DNA of 64,000 nucleotides. Source: Cupriavidus sp. YR651. GTDB lineage: Bacteria > Pseudomonadota > Gammaproteobacteria > Burkholderiales > Burkholderiaceae. The position numbers and the translations under genes were made by a program. The notes under the pieces are model-generated. The model did not search any database. It was not told the DNA's origin and worked only from the letters and a program-made list of their open reading frames with translations. Location of the stretch: positions 1-64,000 of the forward strand of contig NZ_FMYZ01000021.1 of NCBI RefSeq assembly GCF_900101625.1. Reading direction: 5' to 3'. How positions within the stretch are numbered: the stretch's first letter is position 1; each line of letters starts with the position of its first letter. This document shows positions 15,646-24,223 of the stretch, one piece after another.

Positions 15646-17421
15646 TTATTGTTCGGCCCGGCTCCATTCAGACTCGCGCATCAGCGTGCTGATGGCGGTA
15701 TGAAGCTCGCCCGGCACCACGGGCTTGTGGAGCAACGCGGTGCCGTCGGCGTGCGCGTTGCGCAGGCGGTCGGCGGCGGTGTCGCCGGTAATGATGATGG
15801 CCGGCAAGCGGCGGCCAACGCGACCGCGGATCGCCGCAATCGCCTCGTGTCCCGTGCGATGGCCGCGCAGCCGGTAGTCGGCCAGGATCAGGTCTGGCGA
15901 GAAATCGTCCAGCCGGGCCAGCGCCTCGTCCTCGTTCTCGGCGGTCCGACACGGGCAATTCCAGATGGCCAGCAGGCCTGCCATGGCTTCGCGGATGGCC
16001 GCGTCGTCATCGATCACCAGCACGCGCAGGCCGTCCAGCCGCATGGCGACCTGCGGATCGGCGGCCTCCTCGGGCGCCGTCCAGGCCAGCGGCAGGCGCA
16101 GGCGGAAGACCGATCCCCGGTCCGGCGTGGAGGCCAGCATCACGCGCGTCTGCATCGTGCGCGCCAGACCTTCGACGATGGCCAGCCCCAGGCCCAGCCC
16201 CTTGCGCTGATCGCGCTCCGGATTCCCGAGCTGGTGGAATTCCCGGAAGATGTCGCGGTGCTGCGCGGGCGGAATGCCGATGCCCGTATCCCAGACCTCC
16301 ACGGACACGTGGAAGCGTCGCGGCCGGCAGGCCACCAGGACCCCGCCGGCGCGCGTGTAGCGGATGGCGTTGGCGATCAGGTTGCGCAGGATCAGCTCCA
16401 CCAGCGAGGGGTCGCCGAACAGCGTGGCGGTGGTATCGCGCGTGCGATAGACCAGGCCGCGCGCATTGGCCTGCGGCGCGAACTCGTTTTCCAGTTTGTG
16501 CAAGAGCGGCTGCAGCCGGAACGGACGCGGGCGCGGGGTGACCACGCCGGCTTCCAGCTTGGAGAAATCGAGCAGCGTGTTCAGCATTTCGCGTGCCGCG
16601 CCCGATGACGCTTCGATATGGGTCAGCAACTGGCGCTGGTGGGCGTCCAGCGTGGTCCGGCTCAGTGAAACCACAAAGAGCCCCAACGCGTGCAGCGGCT
16701 GGCGCAGGTCATGGCTGGCCGATGCCAGGAACACCGACTTGGCACGGTTGGCTTCCTCCGCCTGCCGCTGGGCCTGGCCGGCGCGCGCGGTCTGATCGCG
16801 CAGTTGCGAGATCAGCTCCAGGTTTTCAAAGCGCAGCGCGATGGCATGCCGCGCCACGCGCGCGTAGTTGCGCGCGAAGATCATCAGCACCACCAGGTAG
16901 AGCGGGGTGCCGAGGAACATCGGCAGGTAGGCGATATCGCCGGTGGCCAGGAAGACGATCCAGACGGGGACGATGGCCGGCACGAAGAAGCCGACCGCCA
17001 CCGGCAGGCAGGCCGAGAACACCGCCAGCGCGGCCGCGCTCATGCCGGCGATCAGGGACAGCACGCAGATCACCACGGCGGGTGAGCGGATGTCGAGGTA
17101 CAGCCAGGCGACCAGCCCCCACAGGCTGCCGATCAGGACCAGCATCGCGGTCATGGCGCGCGCGTACCGGCCGGAGCGCGCTTCGGTGAGCCGGTCCGGC
17201 ACGGCCAGCCGGCCAAAGTGGGCGATGGCGCAGGCCACGACCATCGTCGCGGCCCACGGCAGGGCGCCGGGATGCCCACCGGTGATGGCCAGCCCGGAGG
17301 CCAGGATCAATGCCGCGAGCGAGCAGCCGAGCATGGCAATGCCAAAGCTCTGGTCGATCAGCTCCATCTGCGCCGTCAGCAGGCGCGGCTCGTCGTAGCG
17401 AGGCAGCAGAGCGAGCGTCAT
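15646..17421 (-). CDS. Membrane hybrid sensor histidine kinase with C-terminal receiver
   Basis: This 591-residue kinase has six or seven membrane helices in residues 25-185 with no obvious periplasmic domain. A coiled coil (about 200-228) and a HisKA domain with phosphorylated His237 in SASHDLRQPLHALG follow. The HATPase domain has an N box at NLIANAIRYT, DTGIGIP and GLGLGLAIVEGL. A receiver domain at 466-585 has acid residues DDD at 471-473, phosphoacceptor Asp515 in LILADYRL and Lys566. The signal is not evident. Its start is 18 bp past the stop of the LuxR-type response regulator gene, so the two form one unit and probably one phosphorelay. Confidence 0.9.
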   Translation of the reverse strand: MTLALLPRYDEPRLLTAQMELIDQSFGIAMLGCSLAALILASGLAITGGHPGALPWAATMVVACAIAHFGRLAVPDRLTEARSGRYARAMTAMLVLIGSLWGLVAWLYLDIRSPAVVICVLSLIAGMSAAALAVFSACLPVAVGFFVPAIVPVWIVFLATGDIAYLPMFLGTPLYLVVLMIFARNYARVARHAIALRFENLELISQLRDQTARAGQAQRQAEEANRAKSVFLASASHDLRQPLHALGLFVVSLSRTTLDAHQRQLLTHIEASSGAAREMLNTLLDFSKLEAGVVTPRPRPFRLQPLLHKLENEFAPQANARGLVYRTRDTTATLFGDPSLVELILRNLIANAIRYTRAGGVLVACRPRRFHVSVEVWDTGIGIPPAQHRDIFREFHQLGNPERDQRKGLGLGLAIVEGLARTMQTRVMLASTPDRGSVFRLRLPLAWTAPEEAADPQVAMRLDGLRVLVIDDDAAIREAMAGLLAIWNCPCRTAENEDEALARLDDFSPDLILADYRLRGHRTGHEAIAAIRGRVGRRLPAIIITGDTAADRLRNAHADGTALLHKPVVPGELHTAISTLMRESEWSRAEQ

Positions 17422-17439
17422 GCGATCGCCGGGATGCGG

Positions 17440-18075
17440 TTAGCGCTGTGCCTGCACCAGCCCGCGACGCTGGGCTTCCAGGATCGCCTCCACGCGGCTG
17501 ACCACGCCGAGATGATCGAGGATGGCGGCCACGTGCACGCGCACGGTGTTTTCCGACAAACCAAGGTGATACGCGATGACCTTGTTGGAGCGGCCCAGGT
17601 TCAGCTGACTCAATACCTCCAGCTGGCGCGCCGTGAGTTGGCTGGGTTGATAGGCCGGCGACGGCGCCGTGCCATCGCAGTTGCCATCGGCCGTGAAATG
17701 GGTGCCGCCGGCCAGGCAGCAGGCGATGGCTTCCTCGATTTCGCGTGCATCGGCGGACTTTGGCAGGAAGCCGGCGATGTCCTTGCGCGCCTCGGCGGGG
17801 ATCGCGTCCGGCCCGGAGGTGCCGGAGACGATCAGGATCTTCGCGGTGGCAAAGTGCCGGCGCAGGACCCTGACGCCCTCGATGCCGTTAAGCCCCGGCA
17901 TCTGGATATCGAGCAGCAGGATGTCGACTTCCTTGTCGCCATGTTGCTGCGCGGCCTCCATGACCGAGCCGGCTTCGATGATCGACGCCACGCTGGGGCT
18001 GTCCGCCAGCAGCAGCTTCAGCCCGGTGCGAAACAGGGTGTGGTCGTCGATCAGCAGGAGTCGGGCACGCGGCAT
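17440..18075 (-). CDS. NarL/LuxR family response regulator
   Basis: This 211-residue regulator has a receiver domain with acidic pair Asp10-Asp11, phosphoacceptor Asp56 in DILLLDIQMPG and Lys106 in FLPKSAD. A LuxR helix-turn-helix follows at about residues 145-205, containing LTARQLEVLSQLNLGRSNKVIA and LSENTVRVHVAAILDHLGV. An upstream in-frame ATG at 18144 would add 23 Pro-rich residues; neither start has a clear ribosome binding site. It is the promoter-proximal gene of the pair with the hybrid kinase, which is its likely phosphodonor. Targets are unknown; the aldehyde dehydrogenase downstream is one candidate. Confidence 0.88.
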   Translation of the reverse strand: MPRARLLLIDDHTLFRTGLKLLLADSPSVASIIEAGSVMEAAQQHGDKEVDILLLDIQMPGLNGIEGVRVLRRHFATAKILIVSGTSGPDAIPAEARKDIAGFLPKSADAREIEEAIACCLAGGTHFTADGNCDGTAPSPAYQPSQLTARQLEVLSQLNLGRSNKVIAYHLGLSENTVRVHVAAILDHLGVVSRVEAILEAQRRGLVQAQR

Positions 18076-18260
18076 AGGTGGGCGCGGGGGCGCAGGGGGC
18101 GGAGTGAACGATTGGACTCGATTCTGACGTGCTTGTCCATGCACCTATGCAGGGCGTTGCTCATTCGTGCGGGGTAGTCCGGAAAGATTATTGGTGCTTT
18201 CCGAAACGGGTGCCACGATGGCGGCGTGGACGAATTCCGCGACTTGTCCATACCACTTTG

Positions 18261-18294
18261 AATACCCACTCCACCCGGCTGTGGGTATTTTTTT
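18261..18294 (+). terminator. Orphan Rho-independent terminator
   Basis: Perfect 9-bp stem (18261-18269 with 18281-18289), 11-nt loop, and a run of seven T residues from 18288. No plus-strand protein gene precedes it: the upstream DNA holds the minus-strand response regulator and its promoter. It therefore ends an unannotated plus-strand transcript. Confidence 0.75.
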
Positions 18295-18374
18295 AACAGC
18301 ACAAAAAGCAAATGCAGCGAATGCCGCCGCGCCCGGCGGGCGGCATCCTGACTGCAGCGGTCACGAGGCGCCGG

Positions 18375-19070
18375 TCAGGCAGGCAGGGACAGCGCCCCGG
18401 CCGTGACGTCCCAGGTCTGCGTGCCCAGGAACCAGCGCGCCGCATGGGCGCCATGCAGGGTGTAGCGATCGTCCGACACCCGGACCCAGTCCCCCTCGGG
18501 CAGCCCCAGCACCGGCGTGGCCGGCGACATCGTGGTGAACTCCGCCAGCCGCTGGTCTCGCGTCTCTCCCCGGAATCCGGGCACCAGCACGTTGAAATAG
18601 TGCGGATTGATCTGGAACGGCACCAGCCCCAGCGCATCGAAGCCGCCCGGGTCCACCACCGGCATGTCGTTGGTGGTGCGGATGGTCGGCGTGGCCAGGT
18701 TGGAGCCCGCGCTCCAGCCGATATAGCGCGCCGCGCCGCTGCGCACCCGCGCGGCCATCGGTGCCAGCAGCCCTTGCTGGCGCAGCACCTGCAGCAGCCG
18801 GAAGGTATTCCCGCCGCCGACCAAGATCAGCCTGGCGGCGTTGACCGCGGCGAGTGCGTCTTTCTCTTCATGCAACGACCGGATGGCGATCCCCAGTGGG
18901 GCGAAGGCCTCGCGCACCTGCGCGGCGTATTCGTCCCAGTCGCGCGTGACACCGGCAAACGGCACGAAGAGCGCCTCGGTTTGTCCATCGGCCAGTTCGG
19001 TAATGGCGTCGGCCGCATGGACGAGATAGCCGTCGTCGGAGGTGGAGTTGCTGAGAAGAAGGAGGTCCAT
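18375..19070 (-). CDS. pepE: Dipeptidase E (peptidase S51, alpha-aspartyl dipeptidase)
   Basis: This 231-residue cytoplasmic serine peptidase releases N-terminal Asp from Asp-X dipeptides. The nucleophile Ser120 lies in IGWSAGSN, with Asp135 in TTNDMP and His157 in NPHYFN. These positions coincide with the Ser-Asp-His triad I recall for the Salmonella enzyme. The ILVGGGNTFRLL segment, which shapes the specificity pocket, and the full family length of about 230 residues support the call. The gene stands alone, with a short imperfect hairpin region upstream. Confidence 0.93.
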   Translation of the reverse strand: MDLLLLSNSTSDDGYLVHAADAITELADGQTEALFVPFAGVTRDWDEYAAQVREAFAPLGIAIRSLHEEKDALAAVNAARLILVGGGNTFRLLQVLRQQGLLAPMAARVRSGAARYIGWSAGSNLATPTIRTTNDMPVVDPGGFDALGLVPFQINPHYFNVLVPGFRGETRDQRLAEFTTMSPATPVLGLPEGDWVRVSDDRYTLHGAHAARWFLGTQTWDVTAGALSLPA

Positions 19071-19262
19071 GTCGAGGGAATCGCTGCCGTTCCGTCATGC
19101 GGAACAGCGGTCCGGGGAATTGGGTAAGCCGGTGATGGTACCCAAGGTGACAGGCGCATGACAACTCGCGCGGGCCCGATGGTCGCCATCCTTTCTGGCA
19201 GCGCTGATTTGTCCCCCGAGCGTTCCCGTTCGCTTCAATCGGGCCACGGCCCGTTGCGCCTC

Positions 19263-20186
19263 CTAATCGATCAGCCGCCCGTCTGCATCGTAAAAGGGAT
19301 GCAGCGGACCGTAGTCGCCGCTGGCCGCCGCGTGGGTGACGAGGCCATGCACCGGATGCCACCAGTGCAGCAGGAAACCGGGGGGCTCCATGCGAAAGCG
19401 CGACACCGCTTGCGGGTCGAGGTCCAGCGCCACCTGATGCGCGGGGCCCGGCGCCGTCATGGCGATGGTGCCGCCGAAGCGCCGGATGATATGGCGGTGG
19501 AGGTGCCCGCACACCACACGTTCCACCTGCGGATGGCGCGCGATCACGGCTTCCAGCGCGGCGGCATTCTCCAGCCCCTGCTGATCCATGTGGCCGATGC
19601 CGGTGTGAAACGGTGGGTGGTGCAGCATGACCAGCGTCGGTCGCGCGGACGCGGCGGCGAGCGTGGCGTCGAGCCACGCCAGCCCGTCGGCCTCCACGCG
19701 TCCACCCGGCTGGCCGGGCACCGTGCAATCGAGGGCCACCAGCCGCAGCGGGCCCGCGTCCACGGCGTAGTGGATCGGCATCTCCCCGTCGCCGTTGGCG
19801 AACAGATAGTCGTGATCGGCGAAGACTCGGCGCAGCGATGTGCGATGGTCGTGGTTACCCGGCAGCAGCCTGATGGGCATCGGCAGGCGCTGCAGGATGT
19901 CGCGCAGGAAGCGGTACTCGTGCTCGCTGCCGAAGTCGACCAGGTCGCCGGTGATGATCACCGTGTCCGGCTGCTGGGGCGCCGCCAGCAGCGTGTCGAT
20001 GGCGCGATGCAGCGCCCCGGCCGTATCCACCAGCCGATACGAGCGCTTGCCGCCGGCCTTGATATGCAGGTCCGTGAGCTGGGCGACGAGATACGGCGCG
20101 CCGGCCGCCGGCGGCAGCGCGGACGTGGCGGACGAGGATGGCAAGGTGGAGGACGTGGACATTGCGGAAGATGCGGCGGTGGTCAT
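19263..20186 (-). CDS. Class III metallophosphodiesterase, GpdQ/CpdA type
   Basis: This 307-residue binuclear-metal phosphodiesterase has all five metal motifs: D39-L-H41, GD81, GNHD (110-113), the LHHPPF segment and GHLHRH. The first 30 residues are Ser- and Thr-rich and probably disordered, with no signal peptide, so the enzyme is cytosolic. Relatives hydrolyse cyclic nucleotides or glycerophosphodiesters. Its ATG overlaps the TGA of the ABC ATPase gene by four bases, so it is translationally coupled as the last gene of the importer operon. That coupling suggests the imported solute carries a phosphodiester that is cleaved on arrival. Confidence 0.88.
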   Translation of the reverse strand: MTTAASSAMSTSSTLPSSSATSALPPAAGAPYLVAQLTDLHIKAGGKRSYRLVDTAGALHRAIDTLLAAPQQPDTVIITGDLVDFGSEHEYRFLRDILQRLPMPIRLLPGNHDHRTSLRRVFADHDYLFANGDGEMPIHYAVDAGPLRLVALDCTVPGQPGGRVEADGLAWLDATLAAASARPTLVMLHHPPFHTGIGHMDQQGLENAAALEAVIARHPQVERVVCGHLHRHIIRRFGGTIAMTAPGPAHQVALDLDPQAVSRFRMEPPGFLLHWWHPVHGLVTHAAASGDYGPLHPFYDADGRLID

Positions 20187-21241
20187 GCGGCTTGCGGCAG
20201 GGTGATCAGGTGGCCGGTGTCGATGCGCAGGCCCACGCGTTCGCCGGGCTGCCATCCATCGCGGCGAGCGGTGTCGACGATCAGCGGTGCGGCGGCACCC
20301 ACATCGACGAGCACCCGCGTATGGTTGCCCAGGAACAGCGCCGTGACGACGGTGCCCTCGACGTGGGCGTTGTCGGCGTGCACCAGCGCGACGTCCTCGG
20401 GGCGAAACATCAGGCGCGCTTCGGGCGTCACGGGCGTCTCCGTGGGCGGACCCATCGGCACCGTGCCACCGGGCACGCGCCAGAGTCCCGCTTCGGCGGT
20501 GGCCGGCAGGTGGTTCATCGTGCCGATGAAATCGGCGACGAACGCGTTGGCCGGCGCGCGATAGATCTCCTGCGGCGTGCCGGACTGCGCGATGCGGCCG
20601 CGGTCCATGACGATGATGCGGTCGCCCAGCGCCATCGCTTCCGCCTGGTCGTGCGTCACGTAGACGGCGGTGATATGCAGGCTGCGCAGCAACTGGTTGA
20701 TGTCGGCACGCAGGGCATCGCGCAGCTTGGCGTCCAACGCGGTCAGCGGCTCATCCAGCAGCAGCACGCGCGGCTGCACGGCGATGGCGCGGGCGAGTGC
20801 CACGCGCTGGCGCTGGCCGCCGGAGAGCTGGTCGACGCGGCGGTCGGCAAGCGGCCCCAGATGCATCATCGCCAGCATGTCGTCGACGCGGCGCCGGCGC
20901 GCGGGGGCGTCCACGCGCCGCACGCGCAGGCCATAGCCGATGTTCTCGGCCACGGTCATGTTGGGGAACAGCGCGTAGTTCTGGAACACCATGCCCACGC
21001 CGCGCGCCTCGATCGGCTGCTCGGTCACGCGGGTATCGCCAAACCAAACCTCGCCGCCGGCATCCGGCTGTTCGAGCCCGGCAATGATGCGCAGCGTGGT
21101 GGTCTTGCCACAACCGGACGGCCCCAGCAGGACGAGGGTTTCGCCCGCGCCGATATCCAGGTCCAGCGGCTGGAGGGCCAGCGTGCCGTCCGCGAAGGTC
21201 TTCGCGCACTGGCGCAGGCGGATGGTGGTGGGCTCATGCAT
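20183..21241 (-). CDS. ABC importer ATP-binding protein (Fe3+/phosphonate/polyamine type)
   Basis: This 352-residue nucleotide-binding subunit has Walker A GPSGCGKTT, Q-loop MVFQNYALFP, signature LSGGQRQRVALARA, Walker B LLLDEPLTALD and the H-loop VTHDQAEA. A C-terminal TOBE domain (about 280-345, with RPEDVALV) is typical of the PotA/FbpC/PhnT group. The start at 21241 overlaps the upstream permease stop by eight bases, and its own stop overlaps the phosphodiesterase start. It energises the two permeases encoded just upstream. Confidence 0.93.
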   Translation of the reverse strand: MHEPTTIRLRQCAKTFADGTLALQPLDLDIGAGETLVLLGPSGCGKTTTLRIIAGLEQPDAGGEVWFGDTRVTEQPIEARGVGMVFQNYALFPNMTVAENIGYGLRVRRVDAPARRRRVDDMLAMMHLGPLADRRVDQLSGGQRQRVALARAIAVQPRVLLLDEPLTALDAKLRDALRADINQLLRSLHITAVYVTHDQAEAMALGDRIIVMDRGRIAQSGTPQEIYRAPANAFVADFIGTMNHLPATAEAGLWRVPGGTVPMGPPTETPVTPEARLMFRPEDVALVHADNAHVEGTVVTALFLGNHTRVLVDVGAAAPLIVDTARRDGWQPGERVGLRIDTGHLITLPQAA

Positions 21242-22148
21242 GGCGGGTCTCGGCGGGGTTGGGCGTCGCGGGAGCGGCTGCCGGGGTAGCGGGGGAGATG
21301 AGTCTCGACGACGCGGCGGATGGCGCGGCCACGTCCGGCTCCGCAACGTGCCGCCGCGCGCGGGCGCCCATCGCGGAGAGCGCCTGCATCAGCATCAGCA
21401 GCGGAATGATCATCACGAAGAAGACGATGGTGTACGCGGAGCCGATCTCCAGCCGCATCGATGCGTAGCTGTCGGCCAGGCCCACAGGCAGGGTTTGGGT
21501 GGTCGGCGTGTGCAGCATCCAGGTCAGGTTGAACTCGCCGACCGACAGCGTGACCACCATCAGCGCGCCGGCCAGGATGCCCTGGCGGCAGTTGGGCAGG
21601 ACCACGGTGAAGAACCGCTGCAAGCGCGTGGCGCCCAGGCTGGCGGCGGCATCCTCCAGCGTGCGGATGTCGATGGCGGCCAGGATCGCCAGCACGGATC
21701 GCACCATGAACGGCAAGGTGAACAGCACATGGCCGATCAGGATGAACACCCAGCTCGTGCGCAGGCCCTGCCAGGTGCCGTACAGCAGGATCAGGCCGAG
21801 CGCCGTGGCCAGGCCGGGCAGCGCCACGGGCAGCATTAGCAGTTCCTCGATCAGCCGCGTCACGCGGTTACGGCGCAGCGCCATGTAGTAGGCGGCGGGC
21901 ACGCCGATCACAAGCGTGCAGGCAAGGCATGCGATGGCGATGCCAAGCGACAGGAAGATGGTGCTGCGATAGAGCGACCAGACTTCCAGCAGCCAGCGCG
22001 TGGTCAGGCCGCTGGCCACGCCCACGAAGATGTTGTTGGTCAGGCCGGCCAGCACGGACAGCGCCACCGGGACGGTCATGAAGACGCAGACCGCGAGCGT
22101 GAGCGCCAGTTGCAGCCAGTAGCCGGCGCGGCGACGGGGGGAGGTCAT
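21234..22148 (-). CDS. ABC importer permease subunit 2
   Basis: This 304-residue inner-membrane protein has six predicted helices. The cytoplasmic EAA loop, which docks the ATPase, is DAAASLGATRLQRFFTVVLP. A strong GAGGAG precedes ATG 22148, 11 bp after the stop of permease 1. The last 35 residues are an Ala/Pro-rich tail unlike the core. It belongs to the same binding-protein-dependent permease family as the preceding gene, in the arrangement used by Fe3+, thiosulfate and 2-aminoethylphosphonate importers. Confidence 0.9.
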   Translation of the reverse strand: MTSPRRRAGYWLQLALTLAVCVFMTVPVALSVLAGLTNNIFVGVASGLTTRWLLEVWSLYRSTIFLSLGIAIACLACTLVIGVPAAYYMALRRNRVTRLIEELLMLPVALPGLATALGLILLYGTWQGLRTSWVFILIGHVLFTLPFMVRSVLAILAAIDIRTLEDAAASLGATRLQRFFTVVLPNCRQGILAGALMVVTLSVGEFNLTWMLHTPTTQTLPVGLADSYASMRLEIGSAYTIVFFVMIIPLLMLMQALSAMGARARRHVAEPDVAAPSAASSRLISPATPAAAPATPNPAETRHA

Positions 22149-22159
22149 GGGCAGGCTCC

Positions 22160-22978
22160 TCAGGCCGTGGCGGCGACGGCGTCGCCGGAATACCAGCGCG
22201 CCAGCGCCAGCAAGGCCCAGGTGACCGCGCCCAGCAGGATCGAGAGCGCGGCGGCCGTGCCGAAGTTGGCGTAGTTGGTGAATTCGTTGTAGATGGTCAG
22301 CGGCAGCACATCGAGCTGCGTGGCCAGCGTGAAGGCGGTGCCGAACGCGCCCATGCTGGTGGCAAAGCAGATCGCACCGCTGGAGAGCATGGCGGGCATC
22401 AGCGCCGGCAGCATGACGTCGCACACCACGCGCCAAGGCGTGGCGCCGAGCGATCGCGCGGCTTCCTCCAGCGAGGTGTCGAGCTTTTCGACGGCGGCCA
22501 TCACGGTCAGGATCACGCGCGGAATCGAGAAATACAGATAGCCGACGAACAGGCCGGCCAGTCCGTAGGCAAAGGTCCAGCGCTCGCCGGCCACCACGTC
22601 GCCGATCATCGCCAGCAGACCGTTGCGGCCCCCAAGCATGATGACCATGAAGCCGATCACCACGCCGGGAAACGCCAGGGGAAAGGTGAGCATCGCCACC
22701 AGCACCGGTTTGCCGGGCACGGGATGGCGCTGCAGGAACGTGCCGGCGATGCCGGCAATGACCAGCGTGGCCAGCGTGACCGTGGCGGACAGCAGCACCG
22801 TGACCAGCAGGCTGTGCAGGTAGCGCGTGCTGGTGAGCACCGTCCAGTAGACGCCCGCGCCTTCCTTGCCGGTCAGGCTGACTTCGACCAGTCGCGCCAT
22901 CGGCAGGCAGAAGAACGCGAGGAAGACCACCAGCGCGGGCAGGGCGAAGAGGAACAGGGGCGGAGATCGCTTGGTCAT
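22160..22978 (-). CDS. ABC importer permease subunit 1
   Basis: This 272-residue inner-membrane protein has six predicted helices. Its EAA loop is EEAARSLGATPWRVVCDVMLP and an N-terminal helix FLFALPALVVFLAFFCLP starts the protein. It forms a heterodimeric pore with permease 2. It is separated from the binding-protein gene by 121 bp that include a stable hairpin, which could make the binding protein more abundant than the membrane parts. Confidence 0.9.
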   Translation of the reverse strand: MTKRSPPLFLFALPALVVFLAFFCLPMARLVEVSLTGKEGAGVYWTVLTSTRYLHSLLVTVLLSATVTLATLVIAGIAGTFLQRHPVPGKPVLVAMLTFPLAFPGVVIGFMVIMLGGRNGLLAMIGDVVAGERWTFAYGLAGLFVGYLYFSIPRVILTVMAAVEKLDTSLEEAARSLGATPWRVVCDVMLPALMPAMLSSGAICFATSMGAFGTAFTLATQLDVLPLTIYNEFTNYANFGTAAALSILLGAVTWALLALARWYSGDAVAATA

Positions 22979-23021
22979 GGCAGTGACGGGGCGGTGGTGG
23001 ATCGAGTCATCAGGGGGCGTT

Positions 23022-23058
23022 TCCCCTCCGCCCTTGCGGACGCATTGGACGGAGGGGA
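23022..23058 (-). promoter_or_regulatory. Intercistronic hairpin between binding protein and permease
   Basis: Perfect 9-bp stem (23022-23030 with 23050-23058) in the gap between the binding-protein stop and the permease start. No T tract is present, so it is better read as an mRNA stabiliser or partial attenuator than as a full terminator. Confidence 0.5.
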
Positions 23059-23099
23059 GACAGCCTGCATGCTGCGTGCGGTGTCCGGATGCGTCCGGA

Positions 23100-24122
23100 T
23101 CAGCGGACTTCCTTCAGGTACTGATCGCTGAAGGCCTTCTGCGCGGCGGCCATCCTGGCGAAGTCCACCGGTTTGGCGCGCGCATAGTCGGCGGCCGGCA
23201 GGAAGCGCGCCTGCACCTCCTTGGGCATCGGCACATTGCGCACCGGACGCAGGTAGGCGTTGGCCCACAGCGCCTGGCCGGCATCGGACAGCACGAAGTC
23301 CAGCACCTTGCGGCCCTCGGCCTCATGCGGCGCCTTGTTGACCAGGCTCATGACGTAGGGCACCACCAGCGAGCCTTCCTTCGGGATCACGAACGCCACG
23401 TTCGCGTTGTCCTTGTAGCGCGCGCGATAGGCGTTGAAGTCGTAGTCCAGCAGGATGGGGATCTCGCCCGACAGCACGCGTGCGTAAGCGGTCTGCTTCG
23501 GCACGATCGGCTGGTTCTTCTGCAGGTCCTTGAAGTACTTGAAGGCCGGGCCGAAGTTGTCCATCGATCCGCCCATGGCCTGGTTCACCGCCACGGCGCC
23601 CACATAGCCGACAAACGCGCTGGCCGGGTCCAGGTAGCCAATCAGGCCCTTGTATTCCGGCTTGAGCAGATCCGCCCACGACTGCGGCACGGGCTTGCCG
23701 CGCAGCGCATCCACGTTGACCATGAAACCCAGCGTGCCCGAGTGGATGGCAAACCAGTTGCCTTGCGGGTCCTTCAGGCCGTCCGGAATCTCGTTCCAGT
23801 TGGCGGGCTTGTACGGCTGCGTCACGCCGTCAGCCTTGGCCTGGATGCCGAAGGTCACGCCGAGGTAGGTCACGTCGGCGACCGGGCTGGCTTTTTCCGC
23901 CACCAGTTGCGCCAGCGACTGGCCGGAATTCTTGTTGTCGAGCGGCACGGTGACGCCGGTCTTTTCCTTGATGGCGCGGATCTGCGCGGCCCAGTCGGCC
24001 CATTCGGGCGGGCAGTTGTAGCAGATGGCGGTCTGTGCGGCCACGCCCTGGCTGAATGCGGCGGCCGTCACGGCCATGGCCAGCCAGCGCAGCGGGCGGC
24101 GCCAGGAGGATTGCGTTGACAT
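23100..24122 (-). CDS. ABC importer periplasmic solute-binding protein
   Basis: This 340-residue protein has a Sec signal peptide (RRPLRWLAMAVTAAAFSQG, cleavage after VAA near residue 29). The mature part is an extracellular solute-binding protein of the Fe3+/2-aminoethylphosphonate-like class: PPEWADWAAQIRAIKEKTGV, VADVTYLGVTFG, and ADLLKPEYKGLIGYLDP. Two cysteines in ICYNCPP just after the signal may form a disulfide. A GGGAG precedes ATG 24122. The ligand is not identifiable from sequence; the coupled phosphodiesterase favours an organic phosphodiester or related phosphorylated compound over iron. Confidence 0.88.
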   Translation of the reverse strand: MSTQSSWRRPLRWLAMAVTAAAFSQGVAAQTAICYNCPPEWADWAAQIRAIKEKTGVTVPLDNKNSGQSLAQLVAEKASPVADVTYLGVTFGIQAKADGVTQPYKPANWNEIPDGLKDPQGNWFAIHSGTLGFMVNVDALRGKPVPQSWADLLKPEYKGLIGYLDPASAFVGYVGAVAVNQAMGGSMDNFGPAFKYFKDLQKNQPIVPKQTAYARVLSGEIPILLDYDFNAYRARYKDNANVAFVIPKEGSLVVPYVMSLVNKAPHEAEGRKVLDFVLSDAGQALWANAYLRPVRNVPMPKEVQARFLPAADYARAKPVDFARMAAAQKAFSDQYLKEVR

Positions 24123-24223
24123 GTAAGGCTCCCTGGTGGAAATCGAACGAAGAAAGAGACGACGAAAAGGCAAACAGCGAACGGAAAACAGCAACATGCA
24201 AAAGGCAAAAGGCAGACTTCTGG

